A stretch of 64,000 bases of DNA from VGBV01 sp963813725 (GCA_963813725.1 CAWFAI010000015.1:1-64000); one strand, 5' to 3'. Numbered from the stretch's first letter, positions 25,025 to 33,961 are shown. Numbers and translations: made by a program. Notes: generated by a model from the letters alone, not told the origin.

Positions 25025-25096
25025 GGGCGGGTGGCGCCGAGCAATCGCGCGCGCGCCCTTGCGCGTGTGCGATCGCGGAGGCGACAGGACCCGCCC
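25025..25096. repeat. Long imperfect hairpin between ffh and rpsP
   Basis: Outer arms GGGCGGGT (25025-25032) and ACCCGCCC (25089-25096) enclose a 13-bp inner stem (25044-25056 with 25061-25073, two G-T pairs) capped by CCTT. It lies downstream of ffh and upstream of rpsP on the minus strand. It may be an ffh terminator or a regulatory leader of rpsP. The conserved SRP-RNA GGAA tip is not seen. Confidence 0.5.
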
Positions 25097-25104
25097 GCTC
25101 TGCG

Positions 25105-26436
25105 CTAGCGAGCCCCCCGCATCAGCTGCTCCGGGCTGGGCATCTTGCCCTCGGACAGCTGCTTCATCATCTTCCGCATCTGGCCGAACTGCTTGACCAG
25201 GCGGTTCACGGCCTGGACGTTGGTCCCCGAACCGGCGGCGATCCGCTTGCGGCGCGAGCCCTTGATCTCGTCGGGGTGGGCGCGCTCATACGGCGTCATC
25301 GAGAGGATGATCGCCTCGATCCTGTCCAGCTCGCGCTCGTCGACGTCGCCCATTCCCTGCATCGCCTTGCCCATCCCGGGGATCATCTTCATCAGCCCCC
25401 CGATCGGGCCCATGCGGCGGACCTGCTTCAGCTGCTGGAGGAAGTCCTCGAGCGTGAACTGCTGCTTGCGGATCTTCTTCTCCAGGTCCGCCGCCTGGTC
25501 TTCGTCGAACTCGTCCTGGGTCTTCTCGATCAGCGACATCACGTCGCCCATGCCGAGGATGCGGCCCGCCATGCGGTCGGGGTGGAAGCGCTCGAGCTCG
25601 TCGAGCTTCTCCCCGGTGGAGGCGTACATGATCGGCTTGCCCGTCACCGCGCGCACCGACAGCGCCGCGCCGCCGCGCGCGTCACCGTCCAGCTTGGTGA
25701 TCACGACGCCGTCGAACTCGGCGACCTCGGCGAAGCTCTCGGCGACGTTGACCGCGTCCTGCCCGGTCATCGCGTCCAGCACCAGCAGCACGTCCATCGG
25801 CTTGGTCGCCTTCCGGACCTGCGCCAGCTCGTCCATCAGCTCCTGGTCCACGTGGACGCGGCCGGCGGTGTCCACGATCAGCACGTCGCGGCCGTCGGCG
25901 CGGGCCTGATCCAGCGCCCACTTCGCGACCTCCACGGGATCGGTCTCCCCCGGCACCGAGTAGAAGCCCGCCTTGGCCTGGGCGGCGAGCTTCTCGAGCT
26001 GCTCGACGGCCGCAGGCCGCTGCAGGTCGCACGCCGCAACGGCCACGTCCCGGTTGTCCTTGCGCAGCAGCTTCGCCAGCTTCGCGGTGGCGGTTGTCTT
26101 GCCCGAGCCCTGCAGCCCGGCCATCAGGATCACGGTCGGCGGGCTCGGCGCGAAGGCGATGTCGCGGCCGCCGCCGCCCATCAACTCGGTGAGCTCGTCG
26201 TTGACCGCCTGGACGACGGTCTGGCCGGGGTTGAGCGCCTCGCTCACCTCGGCGCCGGCGAGCCGCTCGCGCAGCGATGCGGTGAAGTCCTTGACGACCT
26301 TGAAGTTGACGTCGGCCTCCAGGAGGGCCAAGCGGACCTCGCGCAGGGCCTTGTTGACGTCCTCCTCGGAGAGCTTTCCGCGCGAGCGAACATCCGAGAG
26401 GACGCCCTGAAGCCGCTCTGAGAGCTGGTCGAACAT
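25105..26436 (-). CDS. ffh: Signal recognition particle protein Ffh
   Basis: A 443-residue SRP54: N domain, G domain with P-loop GLQGSGKTTATAKLAKLL, DTAGRVHVDQEL and TKLDGDARGGAALS, and the Met-rich M domain (IGGLMKMIPGMGKAMQ, IKGSRRKRIAAGSGTNVQAVN). Ffh binds signal sequences and 4.5S RNA and docks with FtsY, which is encoded just upstream. TAACCT lies 9 bases before ATG 26436. Intact with no frame problem. Confidence 0.96.
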   Translation of the reverse strand: MFDQLSERLQGVLSDVRSRGKLSEEDVNKALREVRLALLEADVNFKVVKDFTASLRERLAGAEVSEALNPGQTVVQAVNDELTELMGGGGRDIAFAPSPPTVILMAGLQGSGKTTATAKLAKLLRKDNRDVAVAACDLQRPAAVEQLEKLAAQAKAGFYSVPGETDPVEVAKWALDQARADGRDVLIVDTAGRVHVDQELMDELAQVRKATKPMDVLLVLDAMTGQDAVNVAESFAEVAEFDGVVITKLDGDARGGAALSVRAVTGKPIMYASTGEKLDELERFHPDRMAGRILGMGDVMSLIEKTQDEFDEDQAADLEKKIRKQQFTLEDFLQQLKQVRRMGPIGGLMKMIPGMGKAMQGMGDVDERELDRIEAIILSMTPYERAHPDEIKGSRRKRIAAGSGTNVQAVNRLVKQFGQMRKMMKQLSEGKMPSPEQLMRGAR

Positions 26437-26445
26437 GGACGGGCC

Positions 26446-26451
26446 AGGTTA
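26446..26451 (-). promoter_or_regulatory. -10 box TAACCT of ffh
   Basis: TAACCT on the minus strand ends 9 bases before ATG 26436, fitting near-leaderless initiation. It shares the short gap with the divergent transporter gene. Confidence 0.45.
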
Positions 26452-26468
26452 GCCCCAGCGCGACCCCC

Positions 26469-26474
26469 TACAAC
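26469..26474 (+). promoter_or_regulatory. Weak -10 box TACAAC of the BASS transporter
   Basis: TACAAC ends 7 bases before GTG 26482. It lacks the final T of TANNNT, so support is weak. Confidence 0.25.
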
Positions 26475-26481
26475 TCCCTGC

Positions 26482-27366
26482 GTGGAGGACTCGGTCTTCG
26501 CAACCGTCCTGCTGCCCATCGCCCTCGCGGTGATCATGGTCAGTCTGGGGATGTCGCTGACCACGGAGGACTTCCGGCGGGTCGTCGTCTACCCGAAGGG
26601 GATCTCGATCGGGATCCTGAATCTGGCGATCCTCTCCCCCCTGCTCGCCTTCGGCATGGCCGAGCTGTTCGACCTGGACCCGGCGCTGGCGGTGGGAATG
26701 GTCCTGCTCGGCGCCTCGCCCGGCGGCACGATGGCGAACCTGCTGACCCATCTGGCGCGCGGCGACACCGCGCTCTCGATCTCAATCACGGGCATCTCGA
26801 GCGTCGCCTCCGTGATCACCGTCCCGCTCTTCCTCTCCGCCGCGATCGACCACTTCGGGGCAACCGGCTTCGGCGACGACGTCGAGATGCTGGGCGTGGT
26901 CGCGCGGGTGCTGGCGATCACCGTGATCCCGCTGTCGCTGGGGATGTGGCTGCAGGCGCGGCGTCCCGAGCGCGTCGACGAGATCCGCCCGACCTTCCAG
27001 AAGATCGCCTTCGGCGTCTTCCTGGCGATCGTGGTCGGGGTGATCATCGCCGAGAACGAGCGCGTCGTCGAGAACATCGACGCCGTTGCCCCGGCCGTGA
27101 TCGCGCTGAACCTGGCGGCGATGGCGCTGTCGTTCGCCATCGCGCGCCTGGCGCGCCTCGACGACCGCCAGTCGACCGCGATCGCGATCGAGCTGGGCGT
27201 GCACAACACCGCGCTCGCGATCGCCGTCGGCGCCACGATCGACACCGAGCTGACCATCCCCGCGGCGGTCTACGCCTCGTTCATGTTCATCTCGGCGGGG
27301 CTCTTCGCCCGCCTCATGTACCGGCGCAACGGCGGCGCCGAGGCGGCGGCCGCCGCACGCGCGTAG
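26482..27366 (+). CDS. Bile acid:sodium symporter (BASS) family transporter
   Basis: A 294-residue membrane protein with about nine to ten hydrophobic helices. Family motifs: GMSLTTEDFRRVVVYPKGI near the start, LLGASPGGTMANLLTHLARGD with the broken-helix sodium/substrate site, and ELGVHNTALAIAVG in the second repeat. Family knowledge: BASS proteins import organic acids with Na+; the substrate here is unknown. It is on the plus strand, inserted between ffh and ftsY, and starts at GTG 26482. A palindrome follows it as a shared terminator. Confidence 0.9.
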   Translation: MEDSVFATVLLPIALAVIMVSLGMSLTTEDFRRVVVYPKGISIGILNLAILSPLLAFGMAELFDLDPALAVGMVLLGASPGGTMANLLTHLARGDTALSISITGISSVASVITVPLFLSAAIDHFGATGFGDDVEMLGVVARVLAITVIPLSLGMWLQARRPERVDEIRPTFQKIAFGVFLAIVVGVIIAENERVVENIDAVAPAVIALNLAAMALSFAIARLARLDDRQSTAIAIELGVHNTALAIAVGATIDTELTIPAAVYASFMFISAGLFARLMYRRNGGAEAAAAARA

Positions 27367-27404
27367 GGCCGTCAGCCCTTGACGTCCAGCAGATCGACCA
27401 CGCT

Positions 27405-27420
27405 GCGCCCTTAAGGGCGC
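27405..27420. terminator. Palindrome between convergent transporter and ftsY genes
   Basis: GCGCCCTTAAGGGCGC is a perfect 16-base palindrome located between the stops of two convergent genes; it would form a hairpin in either transcript. There is no strong U-tract. Confidence 0.5.
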
Positions 27421-27425
27421 CTTGC

Positions 27426-28415
27426 TCACTCCTCCAGCAGCGCGCGGGCGAACTGCCGCGCGTCGAACGGCCGCAGGTCCTCGAGCGACTCGCCGATCCC
27501 GATCAGCTTCACCGGGATGCCCAGCTCCGAGGCGATCGCCAGCGTGACGCCACCCTTGGCCGAGCCGTCGAGCTTGGTCAGCACGGCGCCCGTCACCTCG
27601 ACTGCCTTCCCGAACTCCTGCGCCTGGCGCACCCCGTTCTGCCCGGTTGTCGCGTCGATCACGACCAGGGTCTCGTGCGGTGCGTCCTCGATCTGCTTGG
27701 AGATCACCCGGCGGACCTTGGTCAGCTCCTCCATCAGGTTGCCCTTGGTGTGCAGCCGGCCCGCGGTGTCGCAGATGACGACGTCGGCGCCCCGGGCCCT
27801 GGCGGCCTCGACCGCGTCGAAGGCGACGGCGCCCGGGTCGCCGCCCTCGGTGCCCTTGACGATCTCGCAGCCGGCGCGCTCGGCCCATTCGGTGAGCTGC
27901 TCGACGGCGGCGGCGCGGTAGGTATCGGCGGCGCCGACGATCACCTCCAGGCCCAGCTCGCGCTGCAGGTGCCAGGCGACCTTGCCGATCGTGGTCGTCT
28001 TGCCGGTGCCGTTGACGCCGACGACCATGATCACCGCCGGCCGCGAGCGCAGGTCGATGCGGGCGTCCTCCTGGGGACTGGCGGTCTCGGCCAGCAGCTC
28101 GATCAGCCGCTCGCGCAGGGCCTCGCCGCCTCCGAGCTGGCCGGCCTCGACCTCGTCCTCGAGCCGCCGCACGACGGCCGCCGTCGTCGGCGCCCCCACG
28201 TCGGCCAGGATCAGCGCCTCCTCCAGACCCTCCCAGGTGCCCTCGTCCACGCGGTCGGAGATGCTGGCGCTGAGCTCGGCGCTCAGCGCCTGGCGGCTGC
28301 GCGAGAGCCCCTGGCGCAGCCGCCTGAAGACCCCCTCGCTCGACTCCTCGCCCTCGGGCTCGGGAGCCTCGGCCCCGTCGCCGAGGTCGAAGGCCTGTTG
28401 CCAGCTCGTCGCCAT
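27426..28415 (-). CDS. ftsY: Signal recognition particle receptor FtsY
   Basis: A 329-residue SRP receptor GTPase: an acidic N-terminal segment (EAPEPEGEESSEG), then NG domain with P-loop VGVNGTGKTTTIGKVAWHL, ADTYRAAAVEQL, DTAGRLHTKGNLMEEL, TKLDGSAKGG and GIGESLEDLRPFDARQFA. It receives Ffh-ribosome complexes at the membrane. TAGGCT lies 9 bases before ATG 28415. Order smc-ftsY-ffh is conserved, here split by the transporter. Confidence 0.96.
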   Translation of the reverse strand: MATSWQQAFDLGDGAEAPEPEGEESSEGVFRRLRQGLSRSRQALSAELSASISDRVDEGTWEGLEEALILADVGAPTTAAVVRRLEDEVEAGQLGGGEALRERLIELLAETASPQEDARIDLRSRPAVIMVVGVNGTGKTTTIGKVAWHLQRELGLEVIVGAADTYRAAAVEQLTEWAERAGCEIVKGTEGGDPGAVAFDAVEAARARGADVVICDTAGRLHTKGNLMEELTKVRRVISKQIEDAPHETLVVIDATTGQNGVRQAQEFGKAVEVTGAVLTKLDGSAKGGVTLAIASELGIPVKLIGIGESLEDLRPFDARQFARALLEE

Positions 28416-28424
28416 CGGCGCCGC

Positions 28425-28430
28425 AGCCTA
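28425..28430 (-). promoter_or_regulatory. -10 box TAGGCT of ftsY
   Basis: TAGGCT on the minus strand ends 9 bases before ATG 28415; the same hexamer precedes the flippase and the PH-domain gene. Confidence 0.5.
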
Positions 28431-28448
28431 GATGACTGCGGCCTGGAT

Positions 28449-31400
28449 CTAGGCGGCCTCGGCCGCGGCGGCGTCCGCCTCGGGGACGTCGCCCGGCTGG
28501 ATCTCGCCGTCCCGCGGCAGCCTGCGCGAGACGACCTTGGTGATGCCGTCGCCGCCCATGCTGACCCCGTAGAGGATGTCGGCGGCGTCCATGGTGCGCT
28601 TCTGATGGGTGACGACGATGAACTGCGAGCGCTCCGAGAAACGCCGCACCAGGCGCAGGAAGCGGTCGATGTTGATGTCGTCCAGCGCGGCCTCGACCTC
28701 GTCCAGGATGTAGAAGGGGCAGGGGCGGGCCATCAGCACGGCGAACACGAACGCCAGGGCGACCAGCGACTTCTCGCCGCCGGACAGAAGCGACAGGCGC
28801 CGGGTCGACTTGCCCGCCGGGGTCACCTCGATCTCGACCCCCCAGGCCTCGTCCCTCGGCGTGCCGTAGTCGTCGGTCTCCTCGTCGCCCACCCCCTCCT
28901 CCGGGGCCGCCCCGTCGCCGCTCTGCGGCACCGTCACGGGCTTCGGACCGACGTCGATCCGCCGCAGGCGGCCGCGCCCGCCGGGGAAGAGCTCGGCCAC
29001 CATTTCCTCGAAGTTGCGGGCGGTGGACTCGAAGGTCTGCTCGAAGGCGTCGGCGATCTCCTTGTCGATGCGGCGGATCAGCGAGCGCAGCTCGGCGAGC
29101 GCCGCCTCCATGTCCTTGCGCTGCGTCGCCAGGTCCTTGACGTGCTCGCTCTCCTCGGCGTACTCGCGTTCGGCCAGCGGGTTGACGGGGCCGATCTGCT
29201 CGCGGCGGCGCCCGACCCGCTGCAGCTTCACCTCGACCTGCTCGCGCTCCTCATCGGGCAACGGCCGTTCGGCGACCGCGAGCTCCCGCTCCAGGGTCGT
29301 TCCCAGCTGCTGCAACTCCGCCCGCCCCTCGTCGCGCCGCTGGCGCAGCTGCGAGGCCTCGACCTCGGCTGTGGTCAGCGCCTCGCTGACGTCGCGCATC
29401 TCGGCCTGCAGCCCGTACTCCTGCTGGGAGCACTCGCGCAACTCCGCGGCCACCTCGCCGCCACCGTCGTCGCCCGCAGGCCCCCCCAGCGCGTCGGCGT
29501 GGCGCTCGAGCCGCTCGGCGACCGCGCCGAGTGCGGCCCCCGCACGCTCCAGCGCGGGCAGGGTCCGGCGCTCCAGCTCGATTCGCCGGCGCAGCTCCTC
29601 CTGGTCGCGAAGGCGGGCCTCGGCGGCTTCCTGGGAGGCCTCGACGTGGCGGCGCTCGGCGTCCAGCTCGGCCTCCAGCCGCGCCCGCTTGACCGTCGCG
29701 GCGCCGTCCTCGTCGCGCTCGGCCCGGCGGTCGGCCAGCCAGGTGGCGCGGCGCGCCTCCTCGGCCGCTTCGTCCAGGCGCCTGCGCGCCTCGCGCAGCT
29801 CGTCGTCGCTCTGGTCACGCTGGGCTCGGGCCCCGGCCAGCGAGTCCTCGGCGCGCTCCAGGTCGTTCGTCGCCCTCTCCTCGGTCTTGCGCCGCTGCTC
29901 GAGCCGCGAGACCAGCTCCTCGCGGGCCGATCGCGCCGCCAGCGCCGGGTCGGTGCCCTCACGGGGCAGCCGCCGGAGCTCTCCGGCGCCGCCGTCGTAG
30001 GCGTCGCCATCGACGGTGACGGCGATGCCGCGGAAGCCCTGGGGAAGCTCGCTCAGCTCGTCCACCAGCCACGCGTCGGCGAGCAGCCGCTCGGCGACCT
30101 CGCGGGCCGCGCCGTCGGCGTCGACCAGGTCCAGCAGGCGCCTGGCGCCCTCGACCGGCGGCCCATCCGGCGCGGGCGGACTCTCGCCCCCTGCGATCAG
30201 CGCCCTCGAGGCGCCGTCGCTGTCATCCAGCTTGCCGACGCCCTCGTCGATCGAGGCCACGACGGCCGCCCGCAACCGCTCGCCGAGCGCCGCCGACAGC
30301 GCCCGCTCGATGCCGGGGCCGGTCTCGATCTGGCCCCCCAGCACCTCGTCGCCGCCCTCCATCGCAGCCCGGGCAAGTTTCGCCTCGACCGCGGCGAGCT
30401 CGCCCTCCAGCGCTGCGCGGCGCTCGGCAGCCTTCCCGGCCTCGGCCCTGGCTTGGTCCCTCGCCTGGGTCGCGTGATCGAAGGCTGCAGTGGCCTGCTC
30501 GGCGGTCTCGGCCAGGCCGGGCATCGCTGCCTCGGCCTCGGCCCGGGCGCCCTCGGCCTCCGCGGCCTGCCGGCGCAGCTGGGCCAGCTCGCCGCCCTGG
30601 CCGTCCTCTCCACTCAGCGCCGCAAGCGCCGCCTCGAGCTCCTTCACGCGCTCGGCCGCGGCGCCGCCGATCTCGGGGCCCTCGTCGAGCTGGTCCAGAC
30701 GAAGCTGGCGCTCGCCCATGCCCGAGCGCAGGTCCCGCAGGGCCGAGTCGATCGCCTCGGATCGCGCCCGGACCCGCTCCAGCGCGCCCCTGGCGTCGGC
30801 GAGCCTCTGGCTCTGCTCGCGGCGGGCGTCCTCGCCCAAGGCGACCCGCTCCTCGATCGCGGAGCGGCGTTCGCGGATCTGCTCCAGCCGGCCCTCGACC
30901 TGGTCGCGCTTTTCGCGGATGCCCGTCAGACCCAGCTCGGCCTTCGACAGCTCGTCCTCATGGGAGCGCAGGTCGCCGGCTACCAGCACCGCCCGCAGCT
31001 CGGCCTCCTGGGCGACCAGCTTCGCGGTGCGCTCGGCAGCCTCAGCCTGGCGCTTCAGCGGGCGCAGGCGAGAACGGGCCTCGCGCTCTACGTCGAGTGC
31101 GCGGTCGAGGTTCTCGCGGGTTCGCTCGAGCTTCAGCTGCGAGCGGTGGCGGCGCTTGCGGTGCTTGCCCAGCCCGGCCGCCTCCTCGACCAGCAGGCGG
31201 CGGTCGCGCGGCTTCGAATTGACGATCGCCTCGACCCGGCCCTGGCTGATGACCGAGTGCATCTCGCGGCCCATGTTCGTGTCGGAGAGCACCTCCACCA
31301 CATCGGCCAGCCTGCAACGAGCCCCGTTGAGCCGGTACTCGCCGTCGCCGTTCCGCTCGATCCTGCGGGTGATCGAGATCTCGCTGAACTCGCTGGCGGC

Positions 31401-31670
31401 GAGCCCCTCGGAATTGTCGATCACGACCTCGACCTCGGCGAAGCGGCGTCGGGACTGCCCCTGGCCTCCGGCGAAGATCACGTCGCGCATCGACTGGCCG
31501 CGGACCGCGAGCGGGCTCTGCTCGCCCAGCGCCCACAAGACCGCGTCGGTGATGTTGGACTTGCCGCAGCCGTTCGGACCGACGATCACGCTGACGCCCT
31601 GGCTGAAGCTCAGCCGGGTGCGGTCGGGGAACGACTTGAACCCCTTGAGGTTGATCTCCTTCAGATACAT
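28449..31670 (-). CDS. smc: Chromosome segregation ATPase SMC
   Basis: A 1073-residue SMC. Head: GPNGCGKSNITDAVLWALGEQ at the N-terminus; C-terminal signature LSGGEKSLVALAFVFAVL and Walker B FYILDEVEAALDDINI. Two long coiled coils flank a hinge (about residues 430-560, VLGGQIETGPGIERALSAAL...FRGIAVTVDGDAYDGG). It is about 100 residues shorter than many bacterial SMCs, mainly in the coils. It condenses and segregates the chromosome with ScpA/ScpB, which are not in the window. Conserved order rnc-smc-ftsY. No frame breaks. Confidence 0.96.
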   Translation of the reverse strand: MYLKEINLKGFKSFPDRTRLSFSQGVSVIVGPNGCGKSNITDAVLWALGEQSPLAVRGQSMRDVIFAGGQGQSRRRFAEVEVVIDNSEGLAASEFSEISITRRIERNGDGEYRLNGARCRLADVVEVLSDTNMGREMHSVISQGRVEAIVNSKPRDRRLLVEEAAGLGKHRKRRHRSQLKLERTRENLDRALDVEREARSRLRPLKRQAEAAERTAKLVAQEAELRAVLVAGDLRSHEDELSKAELGLTGIREKRDQVEGRLEQIRERRSAIEERVALGEDARREQSQRLADARGALERVRARSEAIDSALRDLRSGMGERQLRLDQLDEGPEIGGAAAERVKELEAALAALSGEDGQGGELAQLRRQAAEAEGARAEAEAAMPGLAETAEQATAAFDHATQARDQARAEAGKAAERRAALEGELAAVEAKLARAAMEGGDEVLGGQIETGPGIERALSAALGERLRAAVVASIDEGVGKLDDSDGASRALIAGGESPPAPDGPPVEGARRLLDLVDADGAAREVAERLLADAWLVDELSELPQGFRGIAVTVDGDAYDGGAGELRRLPREGTDPALAARSAREELVSRLEQRRKTEERATNDLERAEDSLAGARAQRDQSDDELREARRRLDEAAEEARRATWLADRRAERDEDGAATVKRARLEAELDAERRHVEASQEAAEARLRDQEELRRRIELERRTLPALERAGAALGAVAERLERHADALGGPAGDDGGGEVAAELRECSQQEYGLQAEMRDVSEALTTAEVEASQLRQRRDEGRAELQQLGTTLERELAVAERPLPDEEREQVEVKLQRVGRRREQIGPVNPLAEREYAEESEHVKDLATQRKDMEAALAELRSLIRRIDKEIADAFEQTFESTARNFEEMVAELFPGGRGRLRRIDVGPKPVTVPQSGDGAAPEEGVGDEETDDYGTPRDEAWGVEIEVTPAGKSTRRLSLLSGGEKSLVALAFVFAVLMARPCPFYILDEVEAALDDINIDRFLRLVRRFSERSQFIVVTHQKRTMDAADILYGVSMGGDGITKVVSRRLPRDGEIQPGDVPEADAAAAEAA

Positions 31671-31738
31671 GTCATCAGCGCTGGTGCGTGCTCAAGCCTC
31701 GCGGACGGTGCGGACGCAAACCACAGCCGGCACGCGAA

Positions 31739-32419
31739 TCAGCTCCGCAAGCCCTCCAGCGCCCGCTCCGCCGCGGCCTGCTCGGCCTCCTTCTTGCTCC
31801 TGCCGAAGCCTGAACCCACCTCTTCGCCGTCCACGGTGGCACGGACCTCGAAGCGCCGCCTGTGAGGCGGACCGGCCTCGTCGGTGACCTCGTAGCTTAC
31901 GGTGGCCCCATCGCGCGCGAGCCGTTCCTGCAGCTCGGACTTGAAGTCCAGGCGCTCGCGGCGCGCGTAGTCGACCTCGCCCGCAAAGGCTGCGACCACG
32001 CCGGCGGCGGTCCGCTCGAAGCCATGCGCGAGATAGCAGGCGCCGATCACCGCCTCGCAGACCGAGGCCATCGTCCTCTCCGAGGCGACGAGCGTCTCGG
32101 CCGGGACGCCCGCGCCGTCCGCCGGCGCCGCGGCGCGCAGCATGTCGGGCAGGCCCATGCCGCGTGCGACCTCGGCGCAGGCGCGTCCGCTGACCGCCTG
32201 ATTGTGGATCTTCGTGAGCTCGCCGATGTCGGCCTGGCCCAGCGCCCCGAACAGCTCAGAGGCGACCGCCAGGCCCAGCACGCTGTCGCCGAGGAACGCC
32301 AGGCGCCCGAATCCCTCGTTGCGCCGCTCGACCCACGAGGAGTGGCTGAGTGCCTGCCGGCGCAGCTCTTCGGGGGTCTCCGCGAACAGCTCCGCCAGCC
32401 GGGCGGGTTCTTGGTTCAT
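31739..32419 (-). CDS. rnc: Ribonuclease III-like protein with altered active site
   Basis: A 226-residue protein with RNase III domain and C-terminal dsRNA-binding domain (FKSELQERLARDG...FGRSKKEAEQAAAERAL). The catalytic signature reads GRLAFLGDSVLGLAV: Ala41 stands where E. coli RNase III has the metal ligand Glu41, while Asp45 is kept. The second site reads ASVCEAVIGA: Ser119 replaces Asp114 and Glu122 matches Glu117. Two of four metal ligands are thus missing, though the fold and synteny (smc-rnc-acpP-plsX) are kept. Reduced or altered cleavage activity is an inference. It may still bind double-stranded RNA. Confidence 0.88.
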   Translation of the reverse strand: MNQEPARLAELFAETPEELRRQALSHSSWVERRNEGFGRLAFLGDSVLGLAVASELFGALGQADIGELTKIHNQAVSGRACAEVARGMGLPDMLRAAAPADGAGVPAETLVASERTMASVCEAVIGACYLAHGFERTAAGVVAAFAGEVDYARRERLDFKSELQERLARDGATVSYEVTDEAGPPHRRRFEVRATVDGEEVGSGFGRSKKEAEQAAAERALEGLRS

Positions 32420-32440
32420 CGAGCCGCTGGCCCCTCCTCC

Positions 32441-32701
32441 CTAGCCCTTGGCGGGGGCGCGAGAGCAGACGAACTCGACGGCGTCCCCGACCGTCTCGAT
32501 CTCCGCGGCCTCCTCCTCGCTGACCCGGATGCCGTAGTTGTCCTCGAGCTCCATCACCAGCTCGTAGAGGTCGAGGGAGTCGGCGTCCAGGTCCTCGCGG
32601 AAGCGGGTTTCGGGCTTGATCTTCTCGGGGCCCACCTCGAGCTCGGTGACCAGGTGGTCCCGGACGAGCTTCATCACCTCGTCGCGTTCCATGCCCGCCA
32701 T
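32441..32701 (-). CDS. acpP: Acyl carrier protein
   Basis: An acyl carrier protein of 86 residues (or 83 if ATG 32692 is used), with the phosphopantetheine Ser in DLDADSLDLYELVMELED. It carries growing acyl chains in fatty-acid synthesis. The first ATG overlaps the plsX stop (TAATG). The cluster rpmF-plsX-acpP-rnc is the standard arrangement. The end FVCSRAPAKG is slightly longer than usual. Confidence 0.93.
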   Translation of the reverse strand: MAGMERDEVMKLVRDHLVTELEVGPEKIKPETRFREDLDADSLDLYELVMELEDNYGIRVSEEEAAEIETVGDAVEFVCSRAPAKG

Positions 32702-33738
32702 TATCGCGATCCCGCTGTGGCCGGGGCGTCGCCGCCATCGCGGAGCGCCTCGCGGGTGGCCCCCGAGGCCCGCAGGCTCTCGGCGGTTCGCTCCACGGCG
32801 CGCTCGCGGACGGCGCGGTCGGCCAGGCGAACCGCGTTTGCGATGCCATCCGGCGTCGAGCTGCCGTGGGCGACCACGGCGACGCCGCGCAGGCCCAGTA
32901 GCACCGCGCCGCCGACGTTGTTGGGGTCCAGCCCGCTGCGCAGGCCGCCGAGCGCCGGCCGCAGCAGCAGACCGCCGGCGGCGGCGACCGGGCCCGACCG
33001 CGCCGCGTCCCGCACCGCGCCCGCGACTGCCTTGGCCGTCCCCTCCAGGGTCTTCAGGGTGACGTTGCCGGTGAAGCCGTCGGTGACGATCACGTCCGCG
33101 ACGCCGGTCAGCAGGTCGCGGCCCTCGACGTTGCCGATGAAGTCGATCGCGTCGGCACCGGCGAGCGCGGCGTGGGCCTCGACGACGTCGGGGTTGCCCT
33201 TCTTCTGCTCCTCCCCGACCGACAGCAGCGCCACGCGCGGGCGCTCGACCCCGAGCACCGCCTGGCTGAAGGCCGAGCCCAGGTAGGCGAACTGGATCAG
33301 GTGCTGGGGGCGCACCTCGGTGTTGGCGCCGACGTCGAGAAACAGCATCGCCGCATCGTCCTCCCCCGGCAGGGGCACCTGGGCCGCGAGCGCGGGGCGA
33401 TGGACGCCGCGCAGGCGCTTCAGCGCGAACAGGGCCGCCGTCATCGTCGCCCCTGTGGAGCCGGCGCTGACCAGGGCGCCGGAGCGGCCCTCGGCGACAT
33501 CGGTCGCGGCCATCACGACCGACGCGCCGGGCGTCGAGCGCACCGCCGGCACGGGGTCGGCGTCGTTGGCGATCCCCTCCTCGGCGAGCACGACCTCGAC
33601 TCCCTCGGAGGACTGCAGCGACGGCGGCCCGAAAACGCGGACGGCGATGCCGTCGGCGGCGGCGAGCTTCGCGCCCTCCAGCACGACCTCCGGCCCTGAG
33701 TCCGTGCCGCGCGCGTCGAGCGCGACCGGCAAGGTCAA
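32701..33738 (-). CDS. plsX: Phosphate acyltransferase PlsX
   Basis: A 345-residue PlsX, making acyl-phosphate from acyl-ACP at the start of phospholipid synthesis. Motifs: LPVALDARGTDSGPEVVLEGA, GALVSAGSTGATMTAALF, LDVGANTEVRPQHLIQFA and DVIVTDGFTGNVTLKTLEG. The N-terminal DAMGGD box reads DARGTD, a variation. The start lies 4 bases after rpmF stops. Confidence 0.94.
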   Translation of the reverse strand: MTLPVALDARGTDSGPEVVLEGAKLAAADGIAVRVFGPPSLQSSEGVEVVLAEEGIANDADPVPAVRSTPGASVVMAATDVAEGRSGALVSAGSTGATMTAALFALKRLRGVHRPALAAQVPLPGEDDAAMLFLDVGANTEVRPQHLIQFAYLGSAFSQAVLGVERPRVALLSVGEEQKKGNPDVVEAHAALAGADAIDFIGNVEGRDLLTGVADVIVTDGFTGNVTLKTLEGTAKAVAGAVRDAARSGPVAAAGGLLLRPALGGLRSGLDPNNVGGAVLLGLRGVAVVAHGSSTPDGIANAVRLADRAVRERAVERTAESLRASGATREALRDGGDAPATAGSR

Positions 33739-33742
33739 ATCC

Positions 33743-33961
33743 CTACTCCTCGGAGTCGGCAGGCGGCGCGGCGGCGGTCTCGGGGACCTCGTGGCTGATG
33801 ACCTCGCGGCCGGCGTAGGTGCCGCAGGTCGGGCAGACCCGATGGGGAAGCCGCGGGCTGTGGCAGCGCGGGCACTCGTTCAGCCGCGGAGCGCGCGCCT
33901 TGTGGTTCGCCCTGCGCTTGCGCGTGCGCGCGCGGCCCTGCTTCTTCTTCGGGACGGCCAT
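33743..33961 (-). CDS. rpmF: Ribosomal protein bL32
   Basis: A 72-residue bL32: MAVPKKKQGRARTRKRRANH is the invariant start, and the four zinc ligands are present as CPRC and CPTC. It follows the DUF177 gene and precedes plsX, as in most bacteria. The acidic end ETAAAPPADSEE is an extension. Confidence 0.95.
   Translation of the reverse strand: MAVPKKKQGRARTRKRRANHKARAPRLNECPRCHSPRLPHRVCPTCGTYAGREVISHEVPETAAAPPADSEE

Noticed and set aside
25025..25096. Possible 4.5S SRP RNA next to ffh
   Set aside because: The conserved domain IV features (GGAA tetraloop flanked by AGG/AGCA bulges in the right order) are absent on both strands.
26946..31865. Very long plus-strand open frame of over 1,600 codons opposite ftsY and smc
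   Set aside because: It is antisense to two complete conserved proteins; its composition (Leu, Arg, Ala, His rich) is the usual shadow of GC-rich codon bias.
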